A stretch of 42,662 nt of DNA from positions 1 to 42,662 of the forward strand of contig JAIDKZ010000156.1 of the NCBI GenBank assembly GCA_029051735.1, in the 5' to 3' direction. Position 1 is the stretch's first letter, and every line of letters begins with the position of its first letter. Source of the stretch: Anaeroplasmataceae bacterium (GTDB taxonomy: Bacteria > Bacillota_I > Bacilli_A > Acholeplasmatales > Anaeroplasmataceae). Both the position numbers and the translations under genes were made by a program. Under the pieces are notes generated by a model. That model was not told the origin of the DNA and made no database searches. It worked only from the letters and a program-made list of their open reading frames with translations. This document shows, in pieces, positions 1 through 9,311 of this stretch.

Positions 1-1200
1 ATGTTAGGTTTGAGCTTGGCAAGCTGTGGAGGAAAAGAAGCAGGGAGCAATGTGATAAAATTAGAATATTCAGGTGCTGCTTCTACCAAAGAGTTTACTA
101 TGAAATTATTTGATGATTTTAAGGCGGCAAGAAAGGCTGCAGGTGATAATAAGGAATATCAAATCACTTATGTAGAGCATGGTGCTGACTTAGTCGATAG
201 TGAGGTTCAAGACTGGATTGTTGGACCAGATGTTTATGAGTTTGCATCTGATAAAATTACAGCATTATATGAGAAGGGTGCTTTAGCAAAAGTTACAGGA
301 GCTAATGCAACTTTTATTTCTGAAAATAATAGTGAATTGGGTAAGTCTTTAGCAACTTTTAATGATACATACTATGCTTATCCATATACAGGTGATAATA
401 CATATTACTTACAGTATGATAAATCTGTATTTACTTCTGAGGATGTTAAATCCATTGAAAGAATGTTAGAGGTTGCAGCTGCAGCTGGAAAAAAGATAGG
501 GTATAACTTAAAAGAAGCCTTCTGGGGTGCAGGTGCTCTATTTACTTTTGGTGCAGATTATAAAATGACTTTTGATGAAGATGGTGCAGTTGTAAATGTA
601 GAAGCAGATTTCAATTCAGAAAAAGGATTAAAGGCTGCTAAAGCTATTTTGAATATAGTAAATAACCCAGCATGGTCTAATGATATGGAAGCTCCAACAC
701 CAACAAATGGATTGGCTGCTTGCGTTGCTGGTACTTGGGATATTAAAACTTATAAAGAAGCGTTAGGTGAGAATTATGGATGTGCTCCAATGCCTACTGT
801 TACAATTGATGGAGAAACAAAAAATCTTGGTGCTTTCTTGGGTGGTAAATTATTTGGAGTTAATCCACAAAGAGCACAAGGAAATACTGAAAGATTAGTT
901 GCTGCACATCAATTAGCAGTTTTCTTGTCTGGAAAAGAATGCCAATTAAAGAGATTTGATGATCAAGGTGTTGCTCCTTGTAATTTAGAAGCTGCAAAAG
1001 AACAAAGAGTGCTTGATAGTGAAAATGTGGCTGTATTAGTAGAACAAGCAAAATTTGCACATGCTCAAACAGCAGTACCAGCAAATTTCTGGACAGCTCC
1101 TATTACTTTAATTACTGGTATGACGGATGGAACGATTTCTTTAGATAACCTTCAAGAAGCTATTGAAACATTAAATACAAGTATAAAAAATAGTAAATAA
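1..1200 (+). CDS. Maltose/maltodextrin-type ABC transporter substrate-binding lipoprotein (5' end probably cut by the window edge)
   Basis: Lipobox LSLASC right at the N-terminus without a charged n-region, suggesting the true start lies upstream; SBP-like sequence (VAGTWDIKTYKEALGENYGCAPMPTV); followed by MalF/MalG-type permeases. Confidence 0.85.
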   Translation: MLGLSLASCGGKEAGSNVIKLEYSGAASTKEFTMKLFDDFKAARKAAGDNKEYQITYVEHGADLVDSEVQDWIVGPDVYEFASDKITALYEKGALAKVTGANATFISENNSELGKSLATFNDTYYAYPYTGDNTYYLQYDKSVFTSEDVKSIERMLEVAAAAGKKIGYNLKEAFWGAGALFTFGADYKMTFDEDGAVVNVEADFNSEKGLKAAKAILNIVNNPAWSNDMEAPTPTNGLAACVAGTWDIKTYKEALGENYGCAPMPTVTIDGETKNLGAFLGGKLFGVNPQRAQGNTERLVAAHQLAVFLSGKECQLKRFDDQGVAPCNLEAAKEQRVLDSENVAVLVEQAKFAHAQTAVPANFWTAPITLITGMTDGTISLDNLQEAIETLNTSIKNSK

Positions 1201-1221
1201 AAAACGTAAAATTAAAATCTA

Positions 1222-1254
1222 AAGTACAGACTATTATTATAGTAGTCTGTACTT
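1222..1254 (+). promoter_or_regulatory. Perfect 12-bp stem-loop between SBP and permease genes (mRNA stabiliser or partial terminator)
   Basis: AAGTACAGACTA - 9 nt loop - TAGTCTGTACTT, only a weak T tail. Confidence 0.65.
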
Positions 1255-1281
1255 AAAGTTTTTATGTAAAGGGGTGGTTAT

Positions 1282-2823
1282 ATGACTACGATTGAATATC
1301 TTGCACTTCCCACTTATAAAAGAATTCTATATAAAATTTTAGCTTTTTTTGTGGCTATACCAAAAGTGATTTGGAATTTTATTTCAGTAACCATTGTTCG
1401 GTTTTTCACAAAGATTGGTAGAGGAATTGCGAATTATTTTATTGATACCTATGAAATTTTTGTTGGTGGAGATTGGAAGACAAGACTTTCCTATATAATT
1501 ATGGGATTTGGACATATTTATCGTAAATCTTATATAAAAGGCTTTTTATATTTGTTGTATGAAATCATATTTATCTATTTTATGATTTCTGTTGGCGGAC
1601 CTGCTATGATGCGAATAGGTTCGTTTGGCTATGTAGCACAAACAACGTATATGCATCCTATTTATGGGATAGAAGTATCTGATTTTAAAGATGATAGTTT
1701 GTTGATTCTTTTAAATTTTGTAATTTCTTTGATTTTTATTGCAATCTTAATTTTTCTTTGGTCTGTTCAAGTTCGTGAAAATCGTCAATTAGAAAATTTA
1801 AAAAAGATTGGTAAAAGAATTGGAGATAAAGAAACCGTTCAAGGTTTAGTAGGAAAAAATTTCCATAAAGTATTGTTGGCTTTTCCTACTTTTGGTGTTG
1901 TAATGTTTACCATTATTCCATTATTTTTAATGATTATTGTTGGGTTTACCAATTATTCTTCAACATATCAAAATCCAAAAGAATTATTTGATTGGGTTGG
2001 AGCATACAATTTTCAAAAGTTATTTGGTTTAACAGGAGATAATGGATATCAATTTGCTGCTGTTTTTGGACAAATATTATTGTGGACACTCATTTGGGCA
2101 ATTTTTGCAACCTTTACGAATTATTTTTTAGGAATGATTGTTGCTATGCTCATAAACAAAAAGGGAATCAAACTTAAGAAACTTTGGCGAACCATTTTAA
2201 TTACTACGATTGCTGTCCCTCAATTTATTTCCTTATTATTCTTATCTAAGTTTTTAAATACAGATTTAGGTGCTATGAATGTTATACTTAAAAATTTAGG
2301 TTTAATTAGTGAGAATATTAAATTTTTTGATGATGGTCTAATCGCAAAAATAACGATTATTGTTGTAAATATGTGGATTGGTATTCCATATACCATGCTA
2401 ATGTGTTCAGGTATATTAATGAATATTCCACAAGATTTATATGAATCTGCAAAAATTGATGGAGCAAGTCCTATAAAGATGTATATGAAAATTACATTAC
2501 CATATATGTTATTTGTTACAGGACCTTATTTGATTTCAACTTTTGTAGGAAATATTAATAACTTTAATGTCATTTACTTGTTGTCAGGAGGTAATCCAGT
2601 ATTTACAAATGTAAATGGAGTTCCATTAAATACTGAAGTTTATGGTGCTGGACAAACGGATTTGTTAATTACTTGGTTGTATAAAATTGCAATGACACAA
2701 GCAACAAAGGATTATGGTGTGGCTTCTGTAATTGGAATAGTAGTATTTGTTGTGGTGGCCTCCATATCTCTAATTTTCTATAATAGAACAAATGCTGTAA
2801 AGAATGAAGGTGATTTCCAATGA
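1282..2823 (+). CDS. malF: Maltodextrin ABC transporter permease, MalF type, with extended N-terminal membrane region
   Basis: EAA-loop-like DLYESAKIDGASPIKMYMKITLP; 513 aa; SD aaaggggtgg upstream; overlaps the next gene by 4 bp. Confidence 0.88.
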   Translation: MTTIEYLALPTYKRILYKILAFFVAIPKVIWNFISVTIVRFFTKIGRGIANYFIDTYEIFVGGDWKTRLSYIIMGFGHIYRKSYIKGFLYLLYEIIFIYFMISVGGPAMMRIGSFGYVAQTTYMHPIYGIEVSDFKDDSLLILLNFVISLIFIAILIFLWSVQVRENRQLENLKKIGKRIGDKETVQGLVGKNFHKVLLAFPTFGVVMFTIIPLFLMIIVGFTNYSSTYQNPKELFDWVGAYNFQKLFGLTGDNGYQFAAVFGQILLWTLIWAIFATFTNYFLGMIVAMLINKKGIKLKKLWRTILITTIAVPQFISLLFLSKFLNTDLGAMNVILKNLGLISENIKFFDDGLIAKITIIVVNMWIGIPYTMLMCSGILMNIPQDLYESAKIDGASPIKMYMKITLPYMLFVTGPYLISTFVGNINNFNVIYLLSGGNPVFTNVNGVPLNTEVYGAGQTDLLITWLYKIAMTQATKDYGVASVIGIVVFVVVASISLIFYNRTNAVKNEGDFQ

Positions 2824-3713
2824 TTGGGAAAAAATTTAGTATTTTTGCAACTTCTAAAATGACTGGTGGTAAAAGAGCTAAGGAAAAGGTTAGTAAAATT
2901 GTCATCTATGTTATCCTTACCATTATTTCTATTATTTGGATCTTGCCATTCTTATATCTTTTGATACAGTCTTTTGCAGTAAAATATGAAGCTAATTTAA
3001 TTATTCCTAAGGAATGGACACTTCGTAATTATACAAATTTAGTTACAAATAAAGTTTATCCATTTTGGAGATGGTATTTAAATACACTTATTATTGCGCT
3101 AATTGTTTCTGTTTTAAATACAGTTCTAACACTAATTAGTGCTTATGCATTTTCAAGATTACGTTTTAAGATAAGAAAAGGGTATATGAAAATTATTCTT
3201 ATCATTGGTATGTTTCCAGGTTTCTTAGGAATGATTGTTACATATTATATGCTTCAAAAAATTCATTTAGCAAATGGCATGCCTGGATTATTTGGATTGA
3301 TATTAGTCTATATCTCTGGTTGTGTTATGAATTATTATGTAGCAAAAGGATTTTTTGATACGATATCAAAATCTCTAGATGAAGCTGCAATGATTGATGG
3401 TGCTAATAAGAATACGATTTTTTGGAGAGTAATTATGCCACTTTCTAAACCAATTGTTGTTTATACAGTTTTACTTGCATTTACTGCTCCATGGGGCGAT
3501 TATATGCTTGCTAGTGTTATGGCTGGTGGTCATTCTGAACTTTATAATGTTGCGGTTGGTTTACAACAGATGCTTGCAAAAGAAGCAGGAACACAGTATT
3601 TTCCAATCTTCTGTGCAGCAGGTGTAGTGGTTTCAATTCCAATTATGATTTTATTCTTCTTATTACAAGGATATTATGTTGAAGGTGTAACAGGAGGAGC
3701 AGTAAAAGGATAG
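2820..3713 (+). CDS. malG: Maltodextrin ABC transporter permease, MalG type
   Basis: EAA loop SLDEAAMIDGANKNTIFWRVIMPLSKP; C-terminal VEGVTGGAVKG typical of MalG. Confidence 0.9.
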   Translation: MIGKKFSIFATSKMTGGKRAKEKVSKIVIYVILTIISIIWILPFLYLLIQSFAVKYEANLIIPKEWTLRNYTNLVTNKVYPFWRWYLNTLIIALIVSVLNTVLTLISAYAFSRLRFKIRKGYMKIILIIGMFPGFLGMIVTYYMLQKIHLANGMPGLFGLILVYISGCVMNYYVAKGFFDTISKSLDEAAMIDGANKNTIFWRVIMPLSKPIVVYTVLLAFTAPWGDYMLASVMAGGHSELYNVAVGLQQMLAKEAGTQYFPIFCAAGVVVSIPIMILFFLLQGYYVEGVTGGAVKG

Positions 3714-3714
3714 T

Positions 3715-5334
3715 ATGAAACATTTAAGAAAAGTTTTTTTGATTATGTGTTTGGTTATTTTAGGTTTAAGTATGGGTTGTACTGAAAAAAATGGTGCATA
3801 TGGAAAACGGATAACAGAAGATTTGAACACAACAAATATTATAGAAGATAATTATCGAAATTATTATGAAATCTTTGTAAGATCATTTTATGATTCCAAT
3901 GGAGATGGTATTGGAGATTTACAAGGTGTAATCAAGAAATTGGATTATATTAAAGACTTAGGATTTAATGGAATTTGGCTTATGCCAATTAATGAATCTA
4001 GTTCTTATCATAAATATGATGTGAATGATTATTATGCAATAGATTCTAAATATGGTACTATGGAAGATTTAGAACAATTAATTGAGGAATGCCATAAGCG
4101 TGATATAAAACTTATCATTGACTTAGTTTTAAATCATTCTAGTAGTACAAATGCTATGTTTACAAAGGCAAAAAGAGCACATGAAAAATATTTGGCAGGT
4201 GCTACTTTAACAGAGGAAGAAGAAAATTATAAAGATTTTTATTGTTTTTATGATAACAAAAGTGATGTTCCTTCTGTTAAGACAGTCTGTCAAGTTCCAG
4301 GTAAAGGATATTACTATGAAGCTAATTTCAGTTCAAATATGCCAGAATTTAATTGTGACAATCCCGCAGTTCGTGAAGAATTTAAAAAGATTATTAAATT
4401 CTATTTAGATAAGGGGATTGATGGATTCCGTTTAGATGCTGTAAAGTATTATTACTATGAGAGTATTACAAAAAGTATAGAACTTTTATCACAAATCAAT
4501 CAATGGGTAAAAGAAATTAATCCACAGGCTTATGTGGTTGGAGAATGCTGGGATAACAGTGAAATCATTGAAAAGTATTATGAAAGTGGAATTGATTCAT
4601 TTTTTAACTTCTCAACAAGTGTAAGTGATCCAGCAGGTAGTATAGTGAACTCTCTAAATTTAGAGGGGAAAATGTTAAATCGCTATTATGAAGGATTGCT
4701 TTCTAATGTGAGTATGGCAAAAAGTGGTATTCCTGCTCCATTTTTATGTAATCATGATATGTCTAGATTTACATCAAGTGCTAGTGAAAATAAAACAAAA
4801 TTTTTATATGCATTACTTTCTATGATGAATGGTTCAACCTTTACATATTATGGTGATGAGGTTGGAATGATAGGTTCAAATGCAGGGAATAAACCTGATC
4901 AAAATGTTCGTATTCCTATGTTATGGGGAGAAGGTACTGGGGATTGTGCAGAACTTGCAGGTGCAACTGAGGCAAGTTATCCATATGGAACAGTATTAAA
5001 TCAAATGAATGATCCTAACTCTCTATATAATTTTTATAAGAAATGTTTACTCATCCGAAATCAAAATCCTGAAATTGCTAGAGGAACAGTTTCTTTATTA
5101 GAAATGGATCGAGATGAGACCAAATTATTGTTTATTCAAAAAGAATATAATGGAAGTAAGATTGGAATTATATTTAACTTTTCACCTTATGATAATTTAA
5201 ATGTTGATTATTTGTCCAAAGGGTTTAATCAGGTGGTAGGTCAAATTGTGACAAATAGCAAAGAACAATATATTGGATTACAAAAAGATAAATGTATATT
5301 ATTGCCACCATATAGTATTGCAATTGTTAAGTAA
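3715..5334 (+). CDS. GH13 family alpha-amylase/alpha-glucosidase-type lipoprotein
   Basis: Lipobox GLSMGC; YEIFVRSFYDSNGDGIGDLQGV; catalytic motifs GIDGFRLDAVK, VVGECWD, FLCNHDMSR. Confidence 0.9.
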   Translation: MKHLRKVFLIMCLVILGLSMGCTEKNGAYGKRITEDLNTTNIIEDNYRNYYEIFVRSFYDSNGDGIGDLQGVIKKLDYIKDLGFNGIWLMPINESSSYHKYDVNDYYAIDSKYGTMEDLEQLIEECHKRDIKLIIDLVLNHSSSTNAMFTKAKRAHEKYLAGATLTEEEENYKDFYCFYDNKSDVPSVKTVCQVPGKGYYYEANFSSNMPEFNCDNPAVREEFKKIIKFYLDKGIDGFRLDAVKYYYYESITKSIELLSQINQWVKEINPQAYVVGECWDNSEIIEKYYESGIDSFFNFSTSVSDPAGSIVNSLNLEGKMLNRYYEGLLSNVSMAKSGIPAPFLCNHDMSRFTSSASENKTKFLYALLSMMNGSTFTYYGDEVGMIGSNAGNKPDQNVRIPMLWGEGTGDCAELAGATEASYPYGTVLNQMNDPNSLYNFYKKCLLIRNQNPEIARGTVSLLEMDRDETKLLFIQKEYNGSKIGIIFNFSPYDNLNVDYLSKGFNQVVGQIVTNSKEQYIGLQKDKCILLPPYSIAIVK

Positions 5335-5348
5335 AGGAGAATTATATT

Positions 5349-7895
5349 ATGGCTGGATTAAGATTAGAGCATATTTATAAGGTTTATCCAAATGGAACTA
5401 AAGCAGTTTCAGATTTTACAATGGAAATCAAAGATCAGGAGTTCATTGTATTTGTAGGGCCTTCAGGATGTGGTAAATCTACAACTTTAAGAATGATTGC
5501 TGGATTAGAAGATATTAGTGCTGGCGAATTATACATTGGTGATAGAATCGTAAACGATGTAGAACCAAAGGATAGAGATATTGCAATGGTTTTTCAAAAT
5601 TATGCACTATATCCTCATATGACAGTATATGAAAATATGGCATTTGGTTTAAAACTAAGACATGTACCAAATGCAGAAATCCATGAAAGAGTTTTATGGG
5701 CAGCTCAAATACTTGATTTGACAGAGTATTTGGATCGTAAACCAAAAGCAATGTCTGGTGGACAACGTCAAAGAGTTGCACTAGGTAGAGCAATTTTAAG
5801 AAATCCTAAGGTTATGCTTTTAGACGAACCGTTATCTAATTTGGATGCAAAACTTAGAGCTCAAATGCGTAGTGAAATTGCAAAATTACATAGTCAATTA
5901 CAAACCACTTTTATCTATGTTACACATGATCAAGTAGAAGCAATGACATTAGGTACACGTGTCGTTGTAATGCGTTTAGGTAGAATCATGCAAATTGATA
6001 GTCCTAAAAATTTATATGATTATCCTAATAACTTATTTGTTGCTGGATTTATTGGAACACCACAAATGAATTTTTTCCATGCAGTTTTAGAAAAAAAGAA
6101 AGAAGATATTTTTGTGGATTTTAAATGGAGTGATGAATCCGTTTATATTCCACAGGCACTTCTTGCTAAGGTTAAACCACAGTATATTGATGGGAAAACT
6201 GAGGTAATAGTAGGAATTCGTTGTGAACATCTATCTTTAGAACCAGAAATTGTTGAAAAGTCAAAATATACAATTAATGTTCGAATTTCTCATTTTGAGG
6301 AATTAGGAAATGAAACTTTAATTTATGCGGATATCAATAAAGATGGAGATGGTTTTAAGGAAACCTCTACAAGAGTTATTATTAAAGGAAGCTCAACTTA
6401 TGGTTTAGTTAAAGGTCAAATGGCTAAAATGGCAATTGATGTTACTAAAATTCATATGTTTGATAAAGATACAGAAGATACGATTAATCCACGTATTCCA
6501 AGTGATAATTTAATTACTGCAGAAGTGAAAGGGACGACTTTGAAACTAGGTGAAGTTTCTTATAGCATTCCAAATGCGATTCATTTAGAGAATGGAATAT
6601 ATGATGTTTTAATTCCAACATCTGCAATGACTTTAACAAAGGATTCTGATAAAAATATTGTAGAAGTTGTTTCTTTTGAAACAATTGAAGATAAAAATGT
6701 GGTTGGTATTCAATTGAAGAATCAATTATTATTTACAACGATAAAGGATACTGTTTCAGTTAAGGACAAGTTATCTTTGGAATTAGATTTTACACAATTA
6801 GAGTTCAAGCAAAATGGTGAAATTGTTCAAAAAGCAATTTATGAATATGATCGTTTAAATGCGATATTTTTAAATTATGCTACAGCAAAAAGCTTTGTTG
6901 GAGATCAGTATGAAGAAGTTTTACAACAAAGAATTGAAGCAGTAGAACAAAAATATAAACCTATGCTTTCTTCTTTAGAAGAAGAATATCAAAAGAATTG
7001 CGTAGAAGCAAGTAAAGTGGATTCTAAAAGCGTTCAAGCTAAAAATCTTCCTTTAATTGCAGAGAAAAAACAAATTTTAAATTCTTCTATGAAAAAATTA
7101 AAAGAAGAATTTATTAAAAATTCTAAAAAACTTTCAAATGAGCATAAACAAAATTTAGATCGTATTACAAATGATGTTAATGCTTCTTATACCAAGATAA
7201 AAAATGATGAATTAGAAGCTTTTGAAAACTTCAAGAAAATCAATAAAGATAAAGATGCTTATCGTAGAAGGAATCAAGAAATTCGTGAATTTAAAGCCAA
7301 TTTTGGTTTAGAAAAGAAGAATGAACTTGAAAAGCAAATTAATTTAGAATCTATACGATACGAAAGTGATTTAAATGCTTTAAAGGGGATTTATAAGCGT
7401 ACAGTAGAAGGTATAAAAAAGGATTATAAAGATTTTATTAATTCTTGTAATGCAGAAAGTAATCCATTAAAAGTATTAACTAAAAATTATAAAAAACAAG
7501 TAAAGGAAATACGAAAAGAGTATCAACAAGAAAGAACTCTAGCAGAAATCATATTCTTTTTGAAAATAAACAATTTGATTACGCTATGTACAGACGAAAT
7601 CTCTAACAAGATGGTTCAAAGTTTAGGTGTAAAGGTGTTTACAAAACAATACATTATTGATATACCTCATACGGCTTATGTAGAAGATGAGAATGGATTA
7701 GAATTAGAAGTTTTAGAAGTTTTAGATTTTGGAAAACAAAAGTATTTGCATTGTCAAGTAGATGATGGTGCTGGTTTAAAAGAGATTTATATGGAAACTT
7801 CTTCTACAATAGTAGAGAAGGAAAAAATTAAGGTTTCTTTTGATGTTTCAAAAATTCATATTACTGAAAAATCAATGGAGATTAAGATTTATTAA
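5349..7895 (+). CDS. Sugar ABC transporter ATP-binding protein (MsmX/UgpC/MalK type) with ~470-aa C-terminal extension including a long coiled coil
   Basis: Walker A GPSGCGKST, signature MSGGQRQRVALGRA, Walker B VMLLDEP, TOBE-like end MAIDVTKIHMFDKDTEDTI; reading frame continues to residue 848. Confidence 0.92.
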   Translation: MAGLRLEHIYKVYPNGTKAVSDFTMEIKDQEFIVFVGPSGCGKSTTLRMIAGLEDISAGELYIGDRIVNDVEPKDRDIAMVFQNYALYPHMTVYENMAFGLKLRHVPNAEIHERVLWAAQILDLTEYLDRKPKAMSGGQRQRVALGRAILRNPKVMLLDEPLSNLDAKLRAQMRSEIAKLHSQLQTTFIYVTHDQVEAMTLGTRVVVMRLGRIMQIDSPKNLYDYPNNLFVAGFIGTPQMNFFHAVLEKKKEDIFVDFKWSDESVYIPQALLAKVKPQYIDGKTEVIVGIRCEHLSLEPEIVEKSKYTINVRISHFEELGNETLIYADINKDGDGFKETSTRVIIKGSSTYGLVKGQMAKMAIDVTKIHMFDKDTEDTINPRIPSDNLITAEVKGTTLKLGEVSYSIPNAIHLENGIYDVLIPTSAMTLTKDSDKNIVEVVSFETIEDKNVVGIQLKNQLLFTTIKDTVSVKDKLSLELDFTQLEFKQNGEIVQKAIYEYDRLNAIFLNYATAKSFVGDQYEEVLQQRIEAVEQKYKPMLSSLEEEYQKNCVEASKVDSKSVQAKNLPLIAEKKQILNSSMKKLKEEFIKNSKKLSNEHKQNLDRITNDVNASYTKIKNDELEAFENFKKINKDKDAYRRRNQEIREFKANFGLEKKNELEKQINLESIRYESDLNALKGIYKRTVEGIKKDYKDFINSCNAESNPLKVLTKNYKKQVKEIRKEYQQERTLAEIIFFLKINNLITLCTDEISNKMVQSLGVKVFTKQYIIDIPHTAYVEDENGLELEVLEVLDFGKQKYLHCQVDDGAGLKEIYMETSSTIVEKEKIKVSFDVSKIHITEKSMEIKIY

Positions 7896-7924
7896 AAATA
7901 CCAATGAAGAAAAGGAGGTAAAGT

Positions 7925-8572
7925 ATGAAAAGAAAAATAATTTTTACACTACTTAGTATTGCTGCTTTCTTTATGGTTGTCTTGTGTGGATGTAGTGATC
8001 AAAAAACTCCTATGAAGGGGTATATTGATGAAACTGAATTGACAGAAATTATCAATGGATTTGATTCTAGTATCATACCAACAAAGTATTCTTATGAGGG
8101 ATTTTTAAATTATTTTGATTATTCTGAGGAACTTGTTCCTAGAAGTATAAGAAAGATAGATGTTGATTTTATTGATTCAAAAGATATATATAGTGATCAA
8201 TGTTCATCATATTATTTGAGATTGCCTTTACATATAACTTTAGAAAATTGGAACTCATCTGAATTAAATAATTCAGGTCTATCCCTTTCTACTAGATATC
8301 AATTAGAGTCTAAAATTTATAGACCGGCTAGTTTGGATAAGGTCTATTACTATAGAAGTGAAGATGGTGGTTTCATCATTAAAACTTTTGGTGCAAACAA
8401 GCCACTAATTATTAAAAGACCAAGTGATATAACTTGTCGTGGAAAATGGAATATTGAGATTGAATATGATAAAAATGGATATTTAATAAGAGAGACTTTT
8501 GCAACAATAAATAGTAGTGAAAAAAATAAAAGTGAGTGTTGCTATGGTGAAGCAAAGTATACATATGCATAG
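7925..8572 (+). CDS. Orphan lipoprotein
   Basis: Signal peptide and lipobox MVVLCGC; SD aaaggagg; no family recognised. Confidence 0.7.
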   Translation: MKRKIIFTLLSIAAFFMVVLCGCSDQKTPMKGYIDETELTEIINGFDSSIIPTKYSYEGFLNYFDYSEELVPRSIRKIDVDFIDSKDIYSDQCSSYYLRLPLHITLENWNSSELNNSGLSLSTRYQLESKIYRPASLDKVYYYRSEDGGFIIKTFGANKPLIIKRPSDITCRGKWNIEIEYDKNGYLIRETFATINSSEKNKSECCYGEAKYTYA

Positions 8573-9311
8573 AAGTTTACTAGTATTTTTCTTTGGGGTA
8601 ATGGTAATGCTTTTATCCAGCTGTACTGTAAAAATACCAGAAGGAGATATAAAAGATTTTGTTGAGCAGTTTGATTATGATTTAGCTTATCAATGGGTTC
8701 AGACTGGGAAAAGTGTAATTACTGTTACTTATTCTGTAGAGGGTAAGGAAGACGGTAAAGTTTGTTCTACAACTTTGATTGATAAAAGTGGGTTGGAATA
8801 TCATTATATGAATACAGATGTTTCTGGAAGTTATTATGGTACAACATCTGGAAAATATAATTACTTTAATCAACAAATCTTAAGCTATATGAATGAAGAT
8901 GAGACAGCATCTGCTTTTCAACTTACAGATGGTGCGTTAGAAGACATTTCATATCGACCAGAAGATGTTACTATTTCTGTTCATAATTTTTTCTACACAG
9001 AATTGGAGGCTGGTTACCATAGAGGTGGAGTTTATTATGGTGACTATATCCTTGCAAATTGCGGAAGATACTATTCTTGTTTTTCTCTAAATGAAGCAAA
9101 AACAGAGTTAACTTATCAAGTGAATACCTCCACTAAAAATAGTGATGGAGATGAGATTTTAACGTTACATCATTTTGTGGTAAATGAATATGGAATGATT
9201 TTATCGTTATCTTCAAAATCAATTATTATAGAAAAAGATATTATTATAGAAACAACGATTGCATGTGAGTATAATTTGCTTTTTGATAAAAAAGTTGAAC
9301 TTATAATATGA
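8544..9311 (+). CDS. Orphan lipoprotein (the ORF track starts at GTG 8517; ATG 8544 or 8565 is more likely)
   Basis: Signal peptide MHRSLLVFFFGVMVMLLSSC with lipobox; overlaps the previous gene, suggesting translational coupling. Confidence 0.7.
   Translation: MVKQSIHMHRSLLVFFFGVMVMLLSSCTVKIPEGDIKDFVEQFDYDLAYQWVQTGKSVITVTYSVEGKEDGKVCSTTLIDKSGLEYHYMNTDVSGSYYGTTSGKYNYFNQQILSYMNEDETASAFQLTDGALEDISYRPEDVTISVHNFFYTELEAGYHRGGVYYGDYILANCGRYYSCFSLNEAKTELTYQVNTSTKNSDGDEILTLHHFVVNEYGMILSLSSKSIIIEKDIIIETTIACEYNLLFDKKVELII

Noticed and set aside
5515-5793. 92-aa minus-strand ORF
   Set aside because: Antisense to the conserved ABC ATPase domain
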